DNA of 64,000 nucleotides from Massilia soli (GCF_016809835.1 NZ_JAFBIL020000002.1:310001-374000); one strand, 5' to 3'; counted from the stretch's first letter, positions 26,151-35,657 are shown. Notes: generated by a model not told the origin, from the sequence alone. Program-made: numbers and translations.

Positions 26151-29100
26151 GGCGTGACATGACGCGCACCGCCAGGCAATGGCTGGCGGCACTGGCGCTG
26201 TTCGGCTTACTGGTCGCCAGCAGCCAGGCGGTCGCGCCGGCGCGCTCGCTGCGCTTCGAGCACCTCAGCGTGGCGCACGGCCTGGCCCAGGAGTCGGTGC
26301 TGGCGATCGTGCAGGACCGCGCCGGCTTCATGTGGTTCGGCAGCCAGGCCGGCCTGTCGCGCTTCGACGGCTACAGCGTGGTGGTCTACCGCCACGAGCT
26401 CGATAATCCCGGCAGCCTGGTCAACAACTGGATCCGCGTGCTGCATGTCGATGAGCGCGGCGACCTGTGGATCGGCACCGACGGCGGCATCGATCGCTTC
26501 GATCCGGCCACCAATACCTTCACCCACTACTTCCCGCAGGAGACGGTCAGGCGCGGCAATGGCAACCGGCATATCCGCGCGATCGCCGACGACGGCGAGG
26601 GCGGCCTGTGGGTCGCGACCAGCGACGGCCTGCAGCATCTCGATCCGGCCACCGGCAAGTTCACGGTGTGGCACAACGTGCCTGGCGACCTGTCCAGCCT
26701 CGCCGACGACCAGGTCAACGCGCTGGCGGTCGACGCCAGCGGCCAGCTGTGGGTCGGCACGGCGACCGGCCTTGACAGCCTGGCGCCCGGCGCGCGCACT
26801 TTCGTGCACCACCCGGTCGGCGACGGCGACCTGCGCTTCAACGCGGTGCAGGCGCTGGTCGTCGACGCCCAGCAGACCTTGTGGATCGCCAGCATGGGCG
26901 GCCTCGAACGCAGCGCGGCCGCCGTGCGCGCCCACGGCGAGCCGCTGGTGCGGCGCCGGCTCGGCGCGGCCGCTGGCCTGAGGGCAGGCATGATCGCCAG
27001 CCTGTACGAGGACGCCGACGGCAGCATCTGGGTGGGCAGCTACGCCGATGGCCTGTACCGCTGGGACCCGCGCGCGCGCCGCTTCCAGGCCCACCGCCAT
27101 CTCGCGGGCGACGCCCACAGCGTGGCCGACAACCGCATATCGGCGCTGTACCGCGACCGCCTCGGCACGCTGTGGGTCGGTACTTGGTTCGCCGGCGTCA
27201 GCCGGGTCGACCTGAACAGCGGCGGCTTCTCGCGCATCATGCGCCAGCCCGACGCCGCCGGCGCGCTGTCCGGCAACAAGGTGCGCGCGATCGCCGACGA
27301 CGGCGCAGGCAAGCTGTGGTTCGGCACCAACAGCGGCTTGAATCACTACGATCCGCTGACCGGCATGGCGCGCGTCTACCGGCACGACCCGGACAACCCC
27401 AACAGCCTGGCCGACATGGGTGTCGGCGCGCTGGCGCGCGACCGCGGCGGCGCCTTGTGGGCCGGAGGCGACGCCGGGCTGACGCGCTTCGACCCGGCCA
27501 CCGGCCGCTTCACCCGCACCTCGCTGGGCGACCCGGAAAGCGACAAGGTACGCGGCATGCTGGCCGACCGGGGCGGCAGCATCTGGGTGGCCACGCGCGG
27601 CGGCCTGCACCGGGTCGACCCGGCCACGCGCAAGGTCGCCAGCTACCGCCATGAACCGGGCGACCCGGGTTCGCTGGCCGACGACGTGGTGCGCCCGCTG
27701 CTCGAAGACCGCGCCGGCCGTTTCTGGGTCGGCACCTTCGACGGGCTGGACCTGATGGACCGCAAGAGCGGCACCTTCCGCCACTTCCGCCATGCGGCCG
27801 ACGATCCCGCCAGCCTGTCGCATGACGAAATCCACTACCTGCTGGAAGACAGCAAAGGCACCATCTGGGTCGGCACCGCGGGCGGCCTGAACCGCATGCA
27901 CATCGACGCGCGCGGCAAGGTCAGCTTCCGGCGCTACACCGTCCGCGACGGCATGTCCGACGATGCCGTCGCCGCGATCCTTGAAGACGGCGAAGGCTTC
28001 CTGTGGGTCAGCACCAATACCGGCATCTCGCGGCTTGAACCGCGCACCGGCAAGTGGCGCAACTACAGCGCCAGCGACGGCACCATCGAGGGCGCTTACT
28101 TCGACGGGTCGGCCCTGCGTGCGCCCGACGGCACCTTGTACTTCGGCGGCTTCAATGGCGTTACCGCCTTCAACCCGGCCGCGATTACCGACAACCGCAT
28201 CCCGCCGCGCGCCGTGGTGACCGGGCTGCAGATCTTCAACCAGCCGGTGGATCAGGCGCGCCCCGGCCTGGTCAAGGGACCGGTCGAGCGCCTGCGCGCG
28301 CTCACGCTCGATGCCTCCGACTCGGTGTTCTCGCTGGAGTTCGCGGCGCTCCATTACGCCGCGCCGCAGCGCAACCGCTTCGCCTACCAGCTGGAGGGCT
28401 TCGACCGCGAGTGGGTCGATACCAGCGCCGGGCGCCGCTTCGCCACCTACACCAACCTCGATCCGGGCACCTACACCTTCCGCGTCAAGGCCGCCAACAA
28501 GGACGGCGTGTGGGGCGTGCCCGGCGAGCCGCTGGTCATCACGATCCTGCCGCCGGTGTGGAAGACCTGGTGGTTCCGCACCCTGGCCACCCTGATGCTG
28601 CTGGGATGCGCGTGGCTGGCCTACCGCGGGCGGCTGTCCGGCTTGCGGCGCCAGAAGGCGCTGCTCGAACGCCAGGTCAGCGCGCGCACCGAGGAGATCG
28701 AACAGCAGAACCGGCTGCTGGAACAGCAGAAGCGCGAACTGGAAGCCGAGCGTCTCGAGGCCGAGCGCCAGCGCGCCGAGGCCGAGCGCCGCCGCGCGGA
28801 CGCCGAGCGCCAGAAAGAAGAGGTCCAGCGCCAGAAGGAAAACGTCGAACAGGCGCACCGCGACATCTCGGTGCTGTCCGAGCGGCTCAGCCTTGCCAAG
28901 CGCCGGGCTGAAGAAGCGACGCGCCAGAAGTCGGAATTCCTGGCCAACATGAGCCACGAGATGCGCACCCCGCTGGCCGGCGTGATCGGCATGCTGGGCT
29001 TCGCGCTGCGCGACCAGAAGCTGCAGCCGGCCACCCGCGAGCAGGTCGGGCGCGGCCAGGCCAATGCCCGCTCGCTGCTGGCGATCATCAACGACCTGCT

Positions 29101-30469
29101 CGACTTCTCCAAGATCGAGGCCGGCAAGCTGGCGCTCGAACACATCGATTTCAGCCTCGAGAACAAGATCGACACCGTCGCCAGCCTGTTCGAGGAGCAG
29201 GCGGCGGCGCAGGGGGTCGAGTTCATCATCGAACTGGGCGACGACCTGCCGCGCTTTGTCGCCGGCGACCCGACCCGCTTGCGCCAGGTGCTGGTGAACC
29301 TGGTCGGCAACGCCTTCAAGTTCACCAGGCAGGGCAGGGTGACCTTGCGCGTCGAGCGCGCCGCCGGCGATGCGCCGTCCAGCGTCAACATGATCCGCTT
29401 CTCGGTGCAGGACACCGGCATCGGCATCGCACCGGAAGCGCTGGCGCGCCTGTTCCAGAAGTTCGAACAGGCCGACAGCACCACCACGCGGCGCTACGGC
29501 GGCACCGGCCTTGGCCTGGCGATCTGCCGCGAGCTGGTGCTGCTGATGGGCGGCACCGTGACCGCCGAGAGCGTCGAGGGCGCCGGCAGCACCTTCAGCT
29601 TCGTGCTGCCGCTGGCCCCGGGCCGCAAGCCCGAACAGGCGCCGCAAGTGCCGCTGGCGCCGCATTCGCACCGCCTGACGGTGCTGTGCGCGGAAGACTT
29701 CCCGACCAACCAGATCATCATCCGCACCATGCTCGAAGACCTTGGCCACTACGCCGACGTGGTGGGCAACGGCGCGCTGGCGGCGGCGGCCTGCGCGCGC
29801 ACCGACTACGACCTGATCCTGATGGATGGCCGCATGCCGGAACTCGATGGCGCCAGCGCCACCCGGCTGATCCGCGCCGGCGGCCCGGCCGGCGCGCCGG
29901 TGCGCGATCCCGGCCTGATGATCGTCGCGCTGACCGCCAACGCCAGCGAAGAAGACCGGGCGCGCTACCTGGCCGCCGGCATGGACGACTTCCTGACCAA
30001 GCCGATCGACGAAGCGGCGCTGCACGCCCAGCTGGGCCAGGCGGTGGTGCGCCAGCTGGCGCGCGGCGTCGCACTGGCGCCGATGCCGCCTCAGGGACCG
30101 AGCACCAGCGAACTCGATGCGATGTTCGGCGTGCAGACCGGGGCGCGGCCGGCCGCAGCGCCGGGCGCGGGCGAGGACGCATTGCAGCGGCGTATCCGCG
30201 CCGCATTCGCCGCCGATGTGCCGGCGCGCCGCGCCGAGCTGGATGCTGCCATCGCGGCACGCGACCAGGAAGCGGCGGCGCGCCTGCTGCACGGCATCAA
30301 AGGCAGCGCCGCCCACCTGCATGAAAGCGCGCTGCAGGCGCTGTGCGGCGAACTCGAAGCGGCCGCCGACGCCGGCCACTGGGACTTGATCGATACCGCG
30401 CGTGCGCCGCTGTACGCGCTGCTGGACGGCTTTGCCGCCGCCCGCATGAATACTGGAGATGCTGCATGA
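26147..30469 (+). CDS. Hybrid two-component sensor with periplasmic double propeller, kinase, receiver and HPt domains
   Basis: This 1440-residue protein begins with a signal/anchor, then about 14 Reg_prop propeller repeats (motifs such as LWIGTDGG, LWVGTATG, IWVGTAGG) to near residue 680, a Y_Y_Y domain (about 725-800), a membrane helix (about 803-822), and a coiled coil rich in AERQRAEAER. The kinase core has H937 in SHEMRTPLAG and an ATPase with GTGLGLAI. A receiver has D1227 (LMDGRMP) and the C-terminal HPt has H1382 in LLHGIKGSAA. It has no DNA-binding domain. It overlaps the patatin and the next response regulator by four bases each. A start at 26159 is possible. Confidence 0.9.
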   Translation: MRRDMTRTARQWLAALALFGLLVASSQAVAPARSLRFEHLSVAHGLAQESVLAIVQDRAGFMWFGSQAGLSRFDGYSVVVYRHELDNPGSLVNNWIRVLHVDERGDLWIGTDGGIDRFDPATNTFTHYFPQETVRRGNGNRHIRAIADDGEGGLWVATSDGLQHLDPATGKFTVWHNVPGDLSSLADDQVNALAVDASGQLWVGTATGLDSLAPGARTFVHHPVGDGDLRFNAVQALVVDAQQTLWIASMGGLERSAAAVRAHGEPLVRRRLGAAAGLRAGMIASLYEDADGSIWVGSYADGLYRWDPRARRFQAHRHLAGDAHSVADNRISALYRDRLGTLWVGTWFAGVSRVDLNSGGFSRIMRQPDAAGALSGNKVRAIADDGAGKLWFGTNSGLNHYDPLTGMARVYRHDPDNPNSLADMGVGALARDRGGALWAGGDAGLTRFDPATGRFTRTSLGDPESDKVRGMLADRGGSIWVATRGGLHRVDPATRKVASYRHEPGDPGSLADDVVRPLLEDRAGRFWVGTFDGLDLMDRKSGTFRHFRHAADDPASLSHDEIHYLLEDSKGTIWVGTAGGLNRMHIDARGKVSFRRYTVRDGMSDDAVAAILEDGEGFLWVSTNTGISRLEPRTGKWRNYSASDGTIEGAYFDGSALRAPDGTLYFGGFNGVTAFNPAAITDNRIPPRAVVTGLQIFNQPVDQARPGLVKGPVERLRALTLDASDSVFSLEFAALHYAAPQRNRFAYQLEGFDREWVDTSAGRRFATYTNLDPGTYTFRVKAANKDGVWGVPGEPLVITILPPVWKTWWFRTLATLMLLGCAWLAYRGRLSGLRRQKALLERQVSARTEEIEQQNRLLEQQKRELEAERLEAERQRAEAERRRADAERQKEEVQRQKENVEQAHRDISVLSERLSLAKRRAEEATRQKSEFLANMSHEMRTPLAGVIGMLGFALRDQKLQPATREQVGRGQANARSLLAIINDLLDFSKIEAGKLALEHIDFSLENKIDTVASLFEEQAAAQGVEFIIELGDDLPRFVAGDPTRLRQVLVNLVGNAFKFTRQGRVTLRVERAAGDAPSSVNMIRFSVQDTGIGIAPEALARLFQKFEQADSTTTRRYGGTGLGLAICRELVLLMGGTVTAESVEGAGSTFSFVLPLAPGRKPEQAPQVPLAPHSHRLTVLCAEDFPTNQIIIRTMLEDLGHYADVVGNGALAAAACARTDYDLILMDGRMPELDGASATRLIRAGGPAGAPVRDPGLMIVALTANASEEDRARYLAAGMDDFLTKPIDEAALHAQLGQAVVRQLARGVALAPMPPQGPSTSELDAMFGVQTGARPAAAPGAGEDALQRRIRAAFAADVPARRAELDAAIAARDQEAAARLLHGIKGSAAHLHESALQALCGELEAAADAGHWDLIDTARAPLYALLDGFAAARMNTGDAA

Positions 30470-31182
30470 AGGTGATGGTGGTCGACGACGACGTGGTCTC
30501 GCGCATGGTGCTGATGCACCTGGTGGACAGTTGCGGCAGGTATCAGATCAGCGAGGCCGCCGACGGCCAGGACGCGTGGGAGCAGCTGCAGGCGGGGCTG
30601 CGGCCGGCGCTCCTGTTCTGCGACCTGCGCATGCCGCGCGTGTCCGGACTGGAGCTGTTGGAACGGGTGCGCGCCGACCACGCCTTCAGCGCGATGCCGT
30701 TCATCCTGGTGACCTCCAGCACCGACAGCGCGACCCTCGACCAGGCCAGCGCGCTGGGCGTCTCGGGCCTGATCGTCAAGCCGTTCCAGGCCGGCCAGGT
30801 GAAGGTGCACCTGGCGGCATTTTCCGAGGCGCCCGAAGGCTGGGTGCACCGCGCCGAGCCGCCGGCCGCGACCATCGCGCGGCTGCGCATCGACGCGCGC
30901 CGCCTGCTGGCCTACCTGGGCGGGTTCCAGGCCCAGCTCACCGCCGCCAGCGGCGAGATCGACGCCATGGCCGCGCGCGGCGAAGCGGAGGCGGCGCGCG
31001 AGCGCATCGAGCGCCTGCGCAAGGGCTGCGCCACGCTCGGCCTGGCCGGCGCCGCCGACGCGTTCGACGCGCTCGGAGCGGGCGGGCAGGAAGGCGACCA
31101 GGTGCATGCGGTCTTGCTCGAGGCGCTGCGTTCGGTGCTGGCCCAGACGGCCCTCGCGCAGCCGCTTCTGGCAGGACATTGA
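30466..31182 (+). CDS. Response regulator with C-terminal helical domain
   Basis: This 238-residue protein starts with a receiver domain: V6-D7-D8-D9, D53 in LFCDLRMPRVSG, T/S and K switch residues (VTSSTD, IVKPFQ). Residues 135-238 are helical and Ala/Arg/Glu-rich (AARERIERLRKGCATLGLAG), resembling an HPt-like bundle but with no obvious phosphoacceptor histidine. It has no DNA-binding motif. The ATG overlaps the hybrid kinase stop, so it is the likely final receiver of that relay. Its output could be protein-protein contact. The stop codon lies inside an FNR-like box of the next gene. Confidence 0.8.
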   Translation: MKVMVVDDDVVSRMVLMHLVDSCGRYQISEAADGQDAWEQLQAGLRPALLFCDLRMPRVSGLELLERVRADHAFSAMPFILVTSSTDSATLDQASALGVSGLIVKPFQAGQVKVHLAAFSEAPEGWVHRAEPPAATIARLRIDARRLLAYLGGFQAQLTAASGEIDAMAARGEAEAARERIERLRKGCATLGLAGAADAFDALGAGGQEGDQVHAVLLEALRSVLAQTALAQPLLAGH

Positions 31183-31192
31183 CGCAGATCAA
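31179..31192. promoter_or_regulatory. FNR/ANR-type box upstream of the aromatic CoA ligase gene
   Basis: TTGAC-GCAG-ATCAA matches the FNR consensus TTGAT-N4-ATCAA at nine of ten positions. It overlaps the stop codon of the response regulator gene. A start site about 41 bases downstream would leave a leader of roughly 33 bases before the ATG at 31260. Confidence 0.6.
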
Positions 31193-31259
31193 AAAGGGCT
31201 TGCCGGGGGAATAGTTTAGGATTAAAGTTTCCGCAACTTACCTCCACGACGGCGTGACC

Positions 31260-32906
31260 ATGGCAAAGCTGAACGCAGCAGAACTGACTCCATCCGGCTA
31301 CACCGATGGGTTCGCCCGAGCGCACCTGCCGCCGACCGACCAGTGGCCGGCCTTTTTGTTCGACCTGCCCGGGCTGGATTATCCCGAGCGCCTGAACTGC
31401 GTGACCGAACTGCTGGACGGCGCCATCGCGCGCGGCGAGGGCGAGCGCATCGCCGTCATCGGCGAACACGAGACCCTGACCTACGCGCAGCTGCAGGCGC
31501 GGGTCGACAGCTTCGCCCACGTGCTGCGCGACGACCTGGGGCTGGCGACCGGAAACCGGGTGCTGCTGCGCGGCGCGAACAACCCGGCGATGGCCGCCGC
31601 CGTGCTGGCGGTGTTCAAGGCCGGCTGCATCGCGGTGCCCACCATGCCGCTGCTGCGCGCACGCGAGCTGGCCACCATCATCGGCAAGGCGAAGGTCGAC
31701 GCGGTGCTGTGCGCGGCCGCGCTGCGCGAGGAAATCGACGCGGCGCTCGAGACCGGCGACAGCGGCGGCGTCGCGCATGGCGCGCTGTTCTTCAACGATC
31801 CTGGCAATGCGCGTTCGCTGGAAGCGCTGGCGGCGCGCCACCAGGCGCCGTTCGCGGCTGCCGACAGCGCCGCCGATGACGTCTGCCTGATCAGCTTCAC
31901 CTCGGGCACCACCGGCATTCCGAAGGGGACCATGCACTTCCACCGCGACGTGCTGGCGATCTGCGACTGCTTCCCGCGCCATACGCTCGGCGCGCGGCGC
32001 GACGACATTTTCATCGGCACGCCGCCGCTGGCGTTTACCTTCGGGCTCGGCGGTTTGCTGCTGTTCCCGCTGCGGGTCGGCGCGGCCGGTGTCCTGCTTG
32101 AGAAGCTCACGCCCGACACCCTGCTTGCGAATATCGAAAAATACCGCGCGACGGTGTGCTTCACGGCGCCGACGTTCTACCGCCAGATGGCGGCGCTGGC
32201 CGCCGCGTACGATCTGTCGAGCCTGCGCGAAACCGTCTCGGCCGGCGAAGCGCTGCCGCTGCCCACGCGCGAGGCGTGGCAGGCGGCAACCGGGCTGGCA
32301 ATGATCGACGGGATCGGCGCCACCGAGCTGCTGCACATCTTCATTTCGGCCGCCGGCGCCGACATCCGCCCCGGCGCCACCGGCAAGCCGGTGCCCGGCT
32401 ACCAGGCCTGCGTGCTCGACGCCAGCGGCAAGCCGGCGGCGCCCGGCCAGGTCGGGCGGCTGGCGGTCAAGGGCCCGACCGGCTGCCGCTACCTAGCCGA
32501 CGAACGCCAGCTCGCCTACGTCGTCGACGGCTGGAACCTGACCGGCGATGCCTACGAGATGGACGCCGACGGCTACTTCTACTACCGCTCGCGCACCGAC
32601 GACATGATCATCTCGGCCGGCTACAACATCGCCGGCGCCGAGGTCGAAGACGTGCTGCTGCGCCATCCGGCGGTGGCCGAATGCGGCGTGGTCGGCTGCC
32701 CGGACCAGGAGCGCGGGCAGGTGGTCGAGGCGCACGTGGTGCTCAAGCCGGGCTTCGAGGCGACGCCCGAGATGGCGCTGGCGCTGCAGAACTTCGTCAA
32801 GGCCGACATCGCGCCGTACAAATATCCGCGCTCGGTGAAGTTTGCCGACAAGCTGCCGCGCACCGAGACCGGCAAGCTGCAGCGCTTCAAGCTGCGCCAC
32901 CCATAA
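31260..32906 (+). CDS. Benzoate/2-aminobenzoate-type CoA ligase
   Basis: The ATG at 31260 (an in-frame GTG lies six bases before) gives 548 residues of an adenylate-forming acyl-CoA synthetase. The phosphate-binding loop TSGTTGIPKG begins at residue 214; the late motifs YYRSRTDDMIISAGYNI and PRTETGKLQRFKLR carry the hinge Asp/Arg and catalytic Lys. The segment VFKAGCIAVPTMPLLRAREL resembles 2-aminobenzoate-CoA ligases. It would activate an aromatic acid with ATP and CoA. A MarR regulator follows after 27 bases and an FNR-like box lies upstream, suggesting substrate- and oxygen-dependent control. The exact substrate is uncertain. Confidence 0.85.
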   Translation: MAKLNAAELTPSGYTDGFARAHLPPTDQWPAFLFDLPGLDYPERLNCVTELLDGAIARGEGERIAVIGEHETLTYAQLQARVDSFAHVLRDDLGLATGNRVLLRGANNPAMAAAVLAVFKAGCIAVPTMPLLRARELATIIGKAKVDAVLCAAALREEIDAALETGDSGGVAHGALFFNDPGNARSLEALAARHQAPFAAADSAADDVCLISFTSGTTGIPKGTMHFHRDVLAICDCFPRHTLGARRDDIFIGTPPLAFTFGLGGLLLFPLRVGAAGVLLEKLTPDTLLANIEKYRATVCFTAPTFYRQMAALAAAYDLSSLRETVSAGEALPLPTREAWQAATGLAMIDGIGATELLHIFISAAGADIRPGATGKPVPGYQACVLDASGKPAAPGQVGRLAVKGPTGCRYLADERQLAYVVDGWNLTGDAYEMDADGYFYYRSRTDDMIISAGYNIAGAEVEDVLLRHPAVAECGVVGCPDQERGQVVEAHVVLKPGFEATPEMALALQNFVKADIAPYKYPRSVKFADKLPRTETGKLQRFKLRHP

Positions 32907-32933
32907 GCTGCTCCCATCACCAGCGAGGACGCG

Positions 32934-33446
32934 ATGCGCGACCAGGAAGACCAGCAGGACGACGGCCACCCGGACCTGGCCAGCCGCCTGACCGACGAGC
33001 ACCACCAGTCGCTCAAGCTATGGCTGCGCATGCTGTCATGCACGGTGCGCATCGAGAACGAGATCCGCAGCCGCCTGCGCGCCAGCTTCAACATCACGCT
33101 GCCGCGCTTCGACCTGATGGCGCAGCTCGAGCGTCACCCCGACGGCCTGCGCATGGGCGAACTGTCCAGGCGCATGATGGTCACCGGCGGCAACGTCACC
33201 GGCATCACCGACCAGCTCGAGCGCGAGCAGCTGGTGATGCGGGTGCCGCACCAGACCGACCGGCGCGGCTACAGCGTCAAGCTGACCGAGGAGGGGCGGC
33301 GCGCGTTTGCCGAAATGGCGATCGTGCACGAGGAATGGATCGCGTCGATGCTGAAGGACATGTCTGGCGCGGAAAAGGCGCAGATGATCGAACTGCTGGC
33401 GCAAATGAAGCAGCGGCTGGACGGAATCGGGCAGGGCGACACGTAG
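32934..33446 (+). CDS. MarR family transcriptional regulator
   Basis: This 170-residue protein has the MarR winged helix between about residues 55 and 130: FDLMAQLERHPDGLRMGELSRRMMVTGGNVTGITDQLEREQLV followed by a wing with VPHQTDRRGYSVKLT (shown here in parts of the domain). The long dimerisation helices flank it. The N-terminal 20 residues are unusually acidic and Gln-rich. It is placed directly after the aromatic CoA ligase, and MarR proteins next to such genes often respond to the aromatic acid or its CoA ester. It probably controls this operon and perhaps others, by inference. Confidence 0.88.
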   Translation: MRDQEDQQDDGHPDLASRLTDEHHQSLKLWLRMLSCTVRIENEIRSRLRASFNITLPRFDLMAQLERHPDGLRMGELSRRMMVTGGNVTGITDQLEREQLVMRVPHQTDRRGYSVKLTEEGRRAFAEMAIVHEEWIASMLKDMSGAEKAQMIELLAQMKQRLDGIGQGDT

Positions 33447-33463
33447 TGCGACGCGGTGCGCCG

Positions 33464-33518
33464 GGTAGGGCGGAAGAGCGCAGCGTCATCCGCCGAATGG
33501 GCGTCGGCGCGACGCGCC
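33464..33518. repeat. REP-like hairpins between convergent genes
   Basis: GGCGGA (33469-33474) pairs with TCCGCC (33489-33494) around AGAGCGCAGCGTCA, a form common as a short intergenic element in Burkholderiales from memory. A second GC hairpin follows with CGTC and GACG arms. It may end transcription of both convergent genes. Confidence 0.5.
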
Positions 33519-33534
33519 CTTCGAGCCGCTGCCG

Positions 33535-35418
33535 CTAGCGCAGGCGCTTGAGGATCTCCGACAGCCGGTAGGGCTTGGAAACGAACGCGAATTCGTCGAT
33601 GTCGCCCTGCTGCTGGCGCAGCGCCGGCATCGGATAGCCCGAGGCCAGCACGATGCGCGCGTTCGGATAATCGCGCCGCACGATGCGCGCCAGCTCGATC
33701 CCTGACATGTGCGGCATCATCACGTCGCTGAACACCACGTCGACATCGACATTGCGTTCGAGCAGGGCCAGCGCGTCCCTGCCGTTGTTGGCCACCAGCA
33801 CGTCGTAACCGAGGCTGTCGAATAGCGTCGCCGCCAGCTGCGCCAGGTCCGGCTCGTCCTCGACGATCAGCACTTTCTCGCGGCCATCGGCATTCGGCGG
33901 GCAATCACCATCGGGCTCGTCGCTGGCAAGCAGCAGGATGCGGAAGGTGGCGCCCTGGCCGGGGGTGCTCTCGACGGCGATGTCGCCGCCGGACTGGACA
34001 ATGAATCCATGCACCTGGGCCAGGCCCAGCCCGGTGCCCTTGCCGATCGCCTTGGTGGTGAAGAACGGTTCGAACACCCGCGTTGCCACGTCGGCAGACA
34101 TGCCGGTGCCGGTGTCGCTGACGGTGACTTCGACGTAGGCGCCGGGCGCCAGCCGTGCGTGGCCGTCAAGCACCACGTTGCGGGTCTGCACCAGCAGCCG
34201 CCCGCCGTCCGGCATCGCGTCGCGCGCGTTGACCACCAGGTTGAGGATCGCCGTTTCAAAGCGCGCCTCATCGATGCAGGTGGTGCGCAGGTCGCTCGCC
34301 AGCGCCATCTCGAACACCACCGAGGAGTGGACCGCGCGCCGCAGCACGCCTTCAAAGCCCTCGATCAGGCGGTTGACGTTGTAGGTGGCCGGCGCCAGCG
34401 GCTGCTGGCGCGCGAACGCCAGCAACTGCTGGGTCAGCGAGGCGCCGCGCTCGATCGCGCGGTTCATGCTGTCGAGCACCCGCGCGTCGATCGCGTGGGC
34501 CTGGACCTTGATGATCTCGAGGCCGCTGGAGACCACCGACAACAGGTTGTTGAAATCGTGCGCGATGCCGCCGGTGAGCTGGCCGATCGCTTCCATCTTC
34601 TGCGACTGGAACAGCGCGGCGCGGGTCTGCTCGAGCGACTGCGCGGCCTGGCGCTGCTCGGTGACGTCGCGGGTGATCTTGGCAAAACCGAGCAGGGTGC
34701 CGCTGTCGTCGCGGATCGGGTCGACCACGACATGGGCCCAGAAGCGCGAGCCGTCCTTGCGCACGCGCCAGCCTTCGGACTCGTATTTGCCGTCGCGCTC
34801 GGCGGTGGCGAGCGCCTTTTGCGGCATGCCATCCTGCCGGTCCGGCTCGGTATAGAAGCGGGAGAAATGCGAGCCGACCACCTCGCTGGCGCGGTAACCT
34901 TTGATGCGTTCGGCGCCGGCGTTCCAGTTCGACACCTCGCCGCCGGGCGACAGCATATAGATCGCGTAGTCGACCACGCCCTGAACCAGCAGGCGGAAAT
35001 GCTGTTCGCTGGCGTGCAGGGCGTCGCGCGCAGCTTTCTTATCGGTGATGTCGCGGGTGATCTTGGCAAAGCCGAGCAGTTCGACGCCGTCGAACACCGG
35101 GTCGATGACGACGCTGGCCCAGAACCGCGAACCGTCCTTGCGCACGCGCCAGCCTTCGCACTCGAACTTGCCTTCATGGCGCGCGGTCAGCAGCGCGGCG
35201 GCGGGGACGCCCCGGGCCTGGTCTTCCGGCGTGTGGAAGCGCGAGAAATGCTGGCCGACGATCTCATCGGCCAGGTAGCCCTTGAAGCGCTCGGCGCCGG
35301 CGTTCCAGGAACTGACCCGGCCTTCGGCGTCGAGCAGGTAAATGGCGTAATCGCGGATGCCCGAGAGCAGCAAACGCTGGCGCTCGTCGAGGGTCAGGGA
35401 AGGGATTTGGTTCGTCAT
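33535..35418 (-). CDS. PAS-PAS hybrid histidine kinase with receiver domain
   Basis: This 627-residue cytosolic kinase has two closely related PAS domains (about residues 12-130 and 145-260) that share EGWRVRKDGSRFWA and LLGFAKITRD, pointing to a tandem duplication. The kinase core has H287 in GGIAHDFNN, and an ATPase with NARDAMPDGG and GKGTGLGLAQVHG. The C-terminal receiver has D565 in VVFSDVMMPH. There is no membrane helix, so it senses an internal cue, perhaps redox or a small ligand. No output regulator is next to it. It is convergent with the MarR gene. Confidence 0.9.
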   Translation of the reverse strand: MTNQIPSLTLDERQRLLLSGIRDYAIYLLDAEGRVSSWNAGAERFKGYLADEIVGQHFSRFHTPEDQARGVPAAALLTARHEGKFECEGWRVRKDGSRFWASVVIDPVFDGVELLGFAKITRDITDKKAARDALHASEQHFRLLVQGVVDYAIYMLSPGGEVSNWNAGAERIKGYRASEVVGSHFSRFYTEPDRQDGMPQKALATAERDGKYESEGWRVRKDGSRFWAHVVVDPIRDDSGTLLGFAKITRDVTEQRQAAQSLEQTRAALFQSQKMEAIGQLTGGIAHDFNNLLSVVSSGLEIIKVQAHAIDARVLDSMNRAIERGASLTQQLLAFARQQPLAPATYNVNRLIEGFEGVLRRAVHSSVVFEMALASDLRTTCIDEARFETAILNLVVNARDAMPDGGRLLVQTRNVVLDGHARLAPGAYVEVTVSDTGTGMSADVATRVFEPFFTTKAIGKGTGLGLAQVHGFIVQSGGDIAVESTPGQGATFRILLLASDEPDGDCPPNADGREKVLIVEDEPDLAQLAATLFDSLGYDVLVANNGRDALALLERNVDVDVVFSDVMMPHMSGIELARIVRRDYPNARIVLASGYPMPALRQQQGDIDEFAFVSKPYRLSEILKRLR

Positions 35419-35657
35419 TGTCCGCTTATGGTCGTCATGCGATGCAGCCGGCTCCGGACAGGGCGGGAACCAGCCTTGGACGAAATTGACAACAATTTCC
35501 GTTGGTAACTATTTAGCAATTATATAGCGAAACTGCCGGTTGGCGCGCCCGTCCGGCGCAGCGGTGCCGGGCGCCGGCCAACAAGGCCCGGCTCGCTTGT
35601 GCGCGGCGCGTGGCAGGGGCATCATAGGGCGCATCGCGATCATCAGCGCTGGCCGCC

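Noticed and set aside
26207-30379. A 1390-codon open frame on the minus strand opposite the hybrid kinase
   Set aside because: It mirrors the codon bias of the sense gene in a GC-rich genome. Its translation is low-complexity (Arg, Ala, Gly, His, Gln) with no domain, while the sense frame has complete kinase, receiver and HPt motifs.
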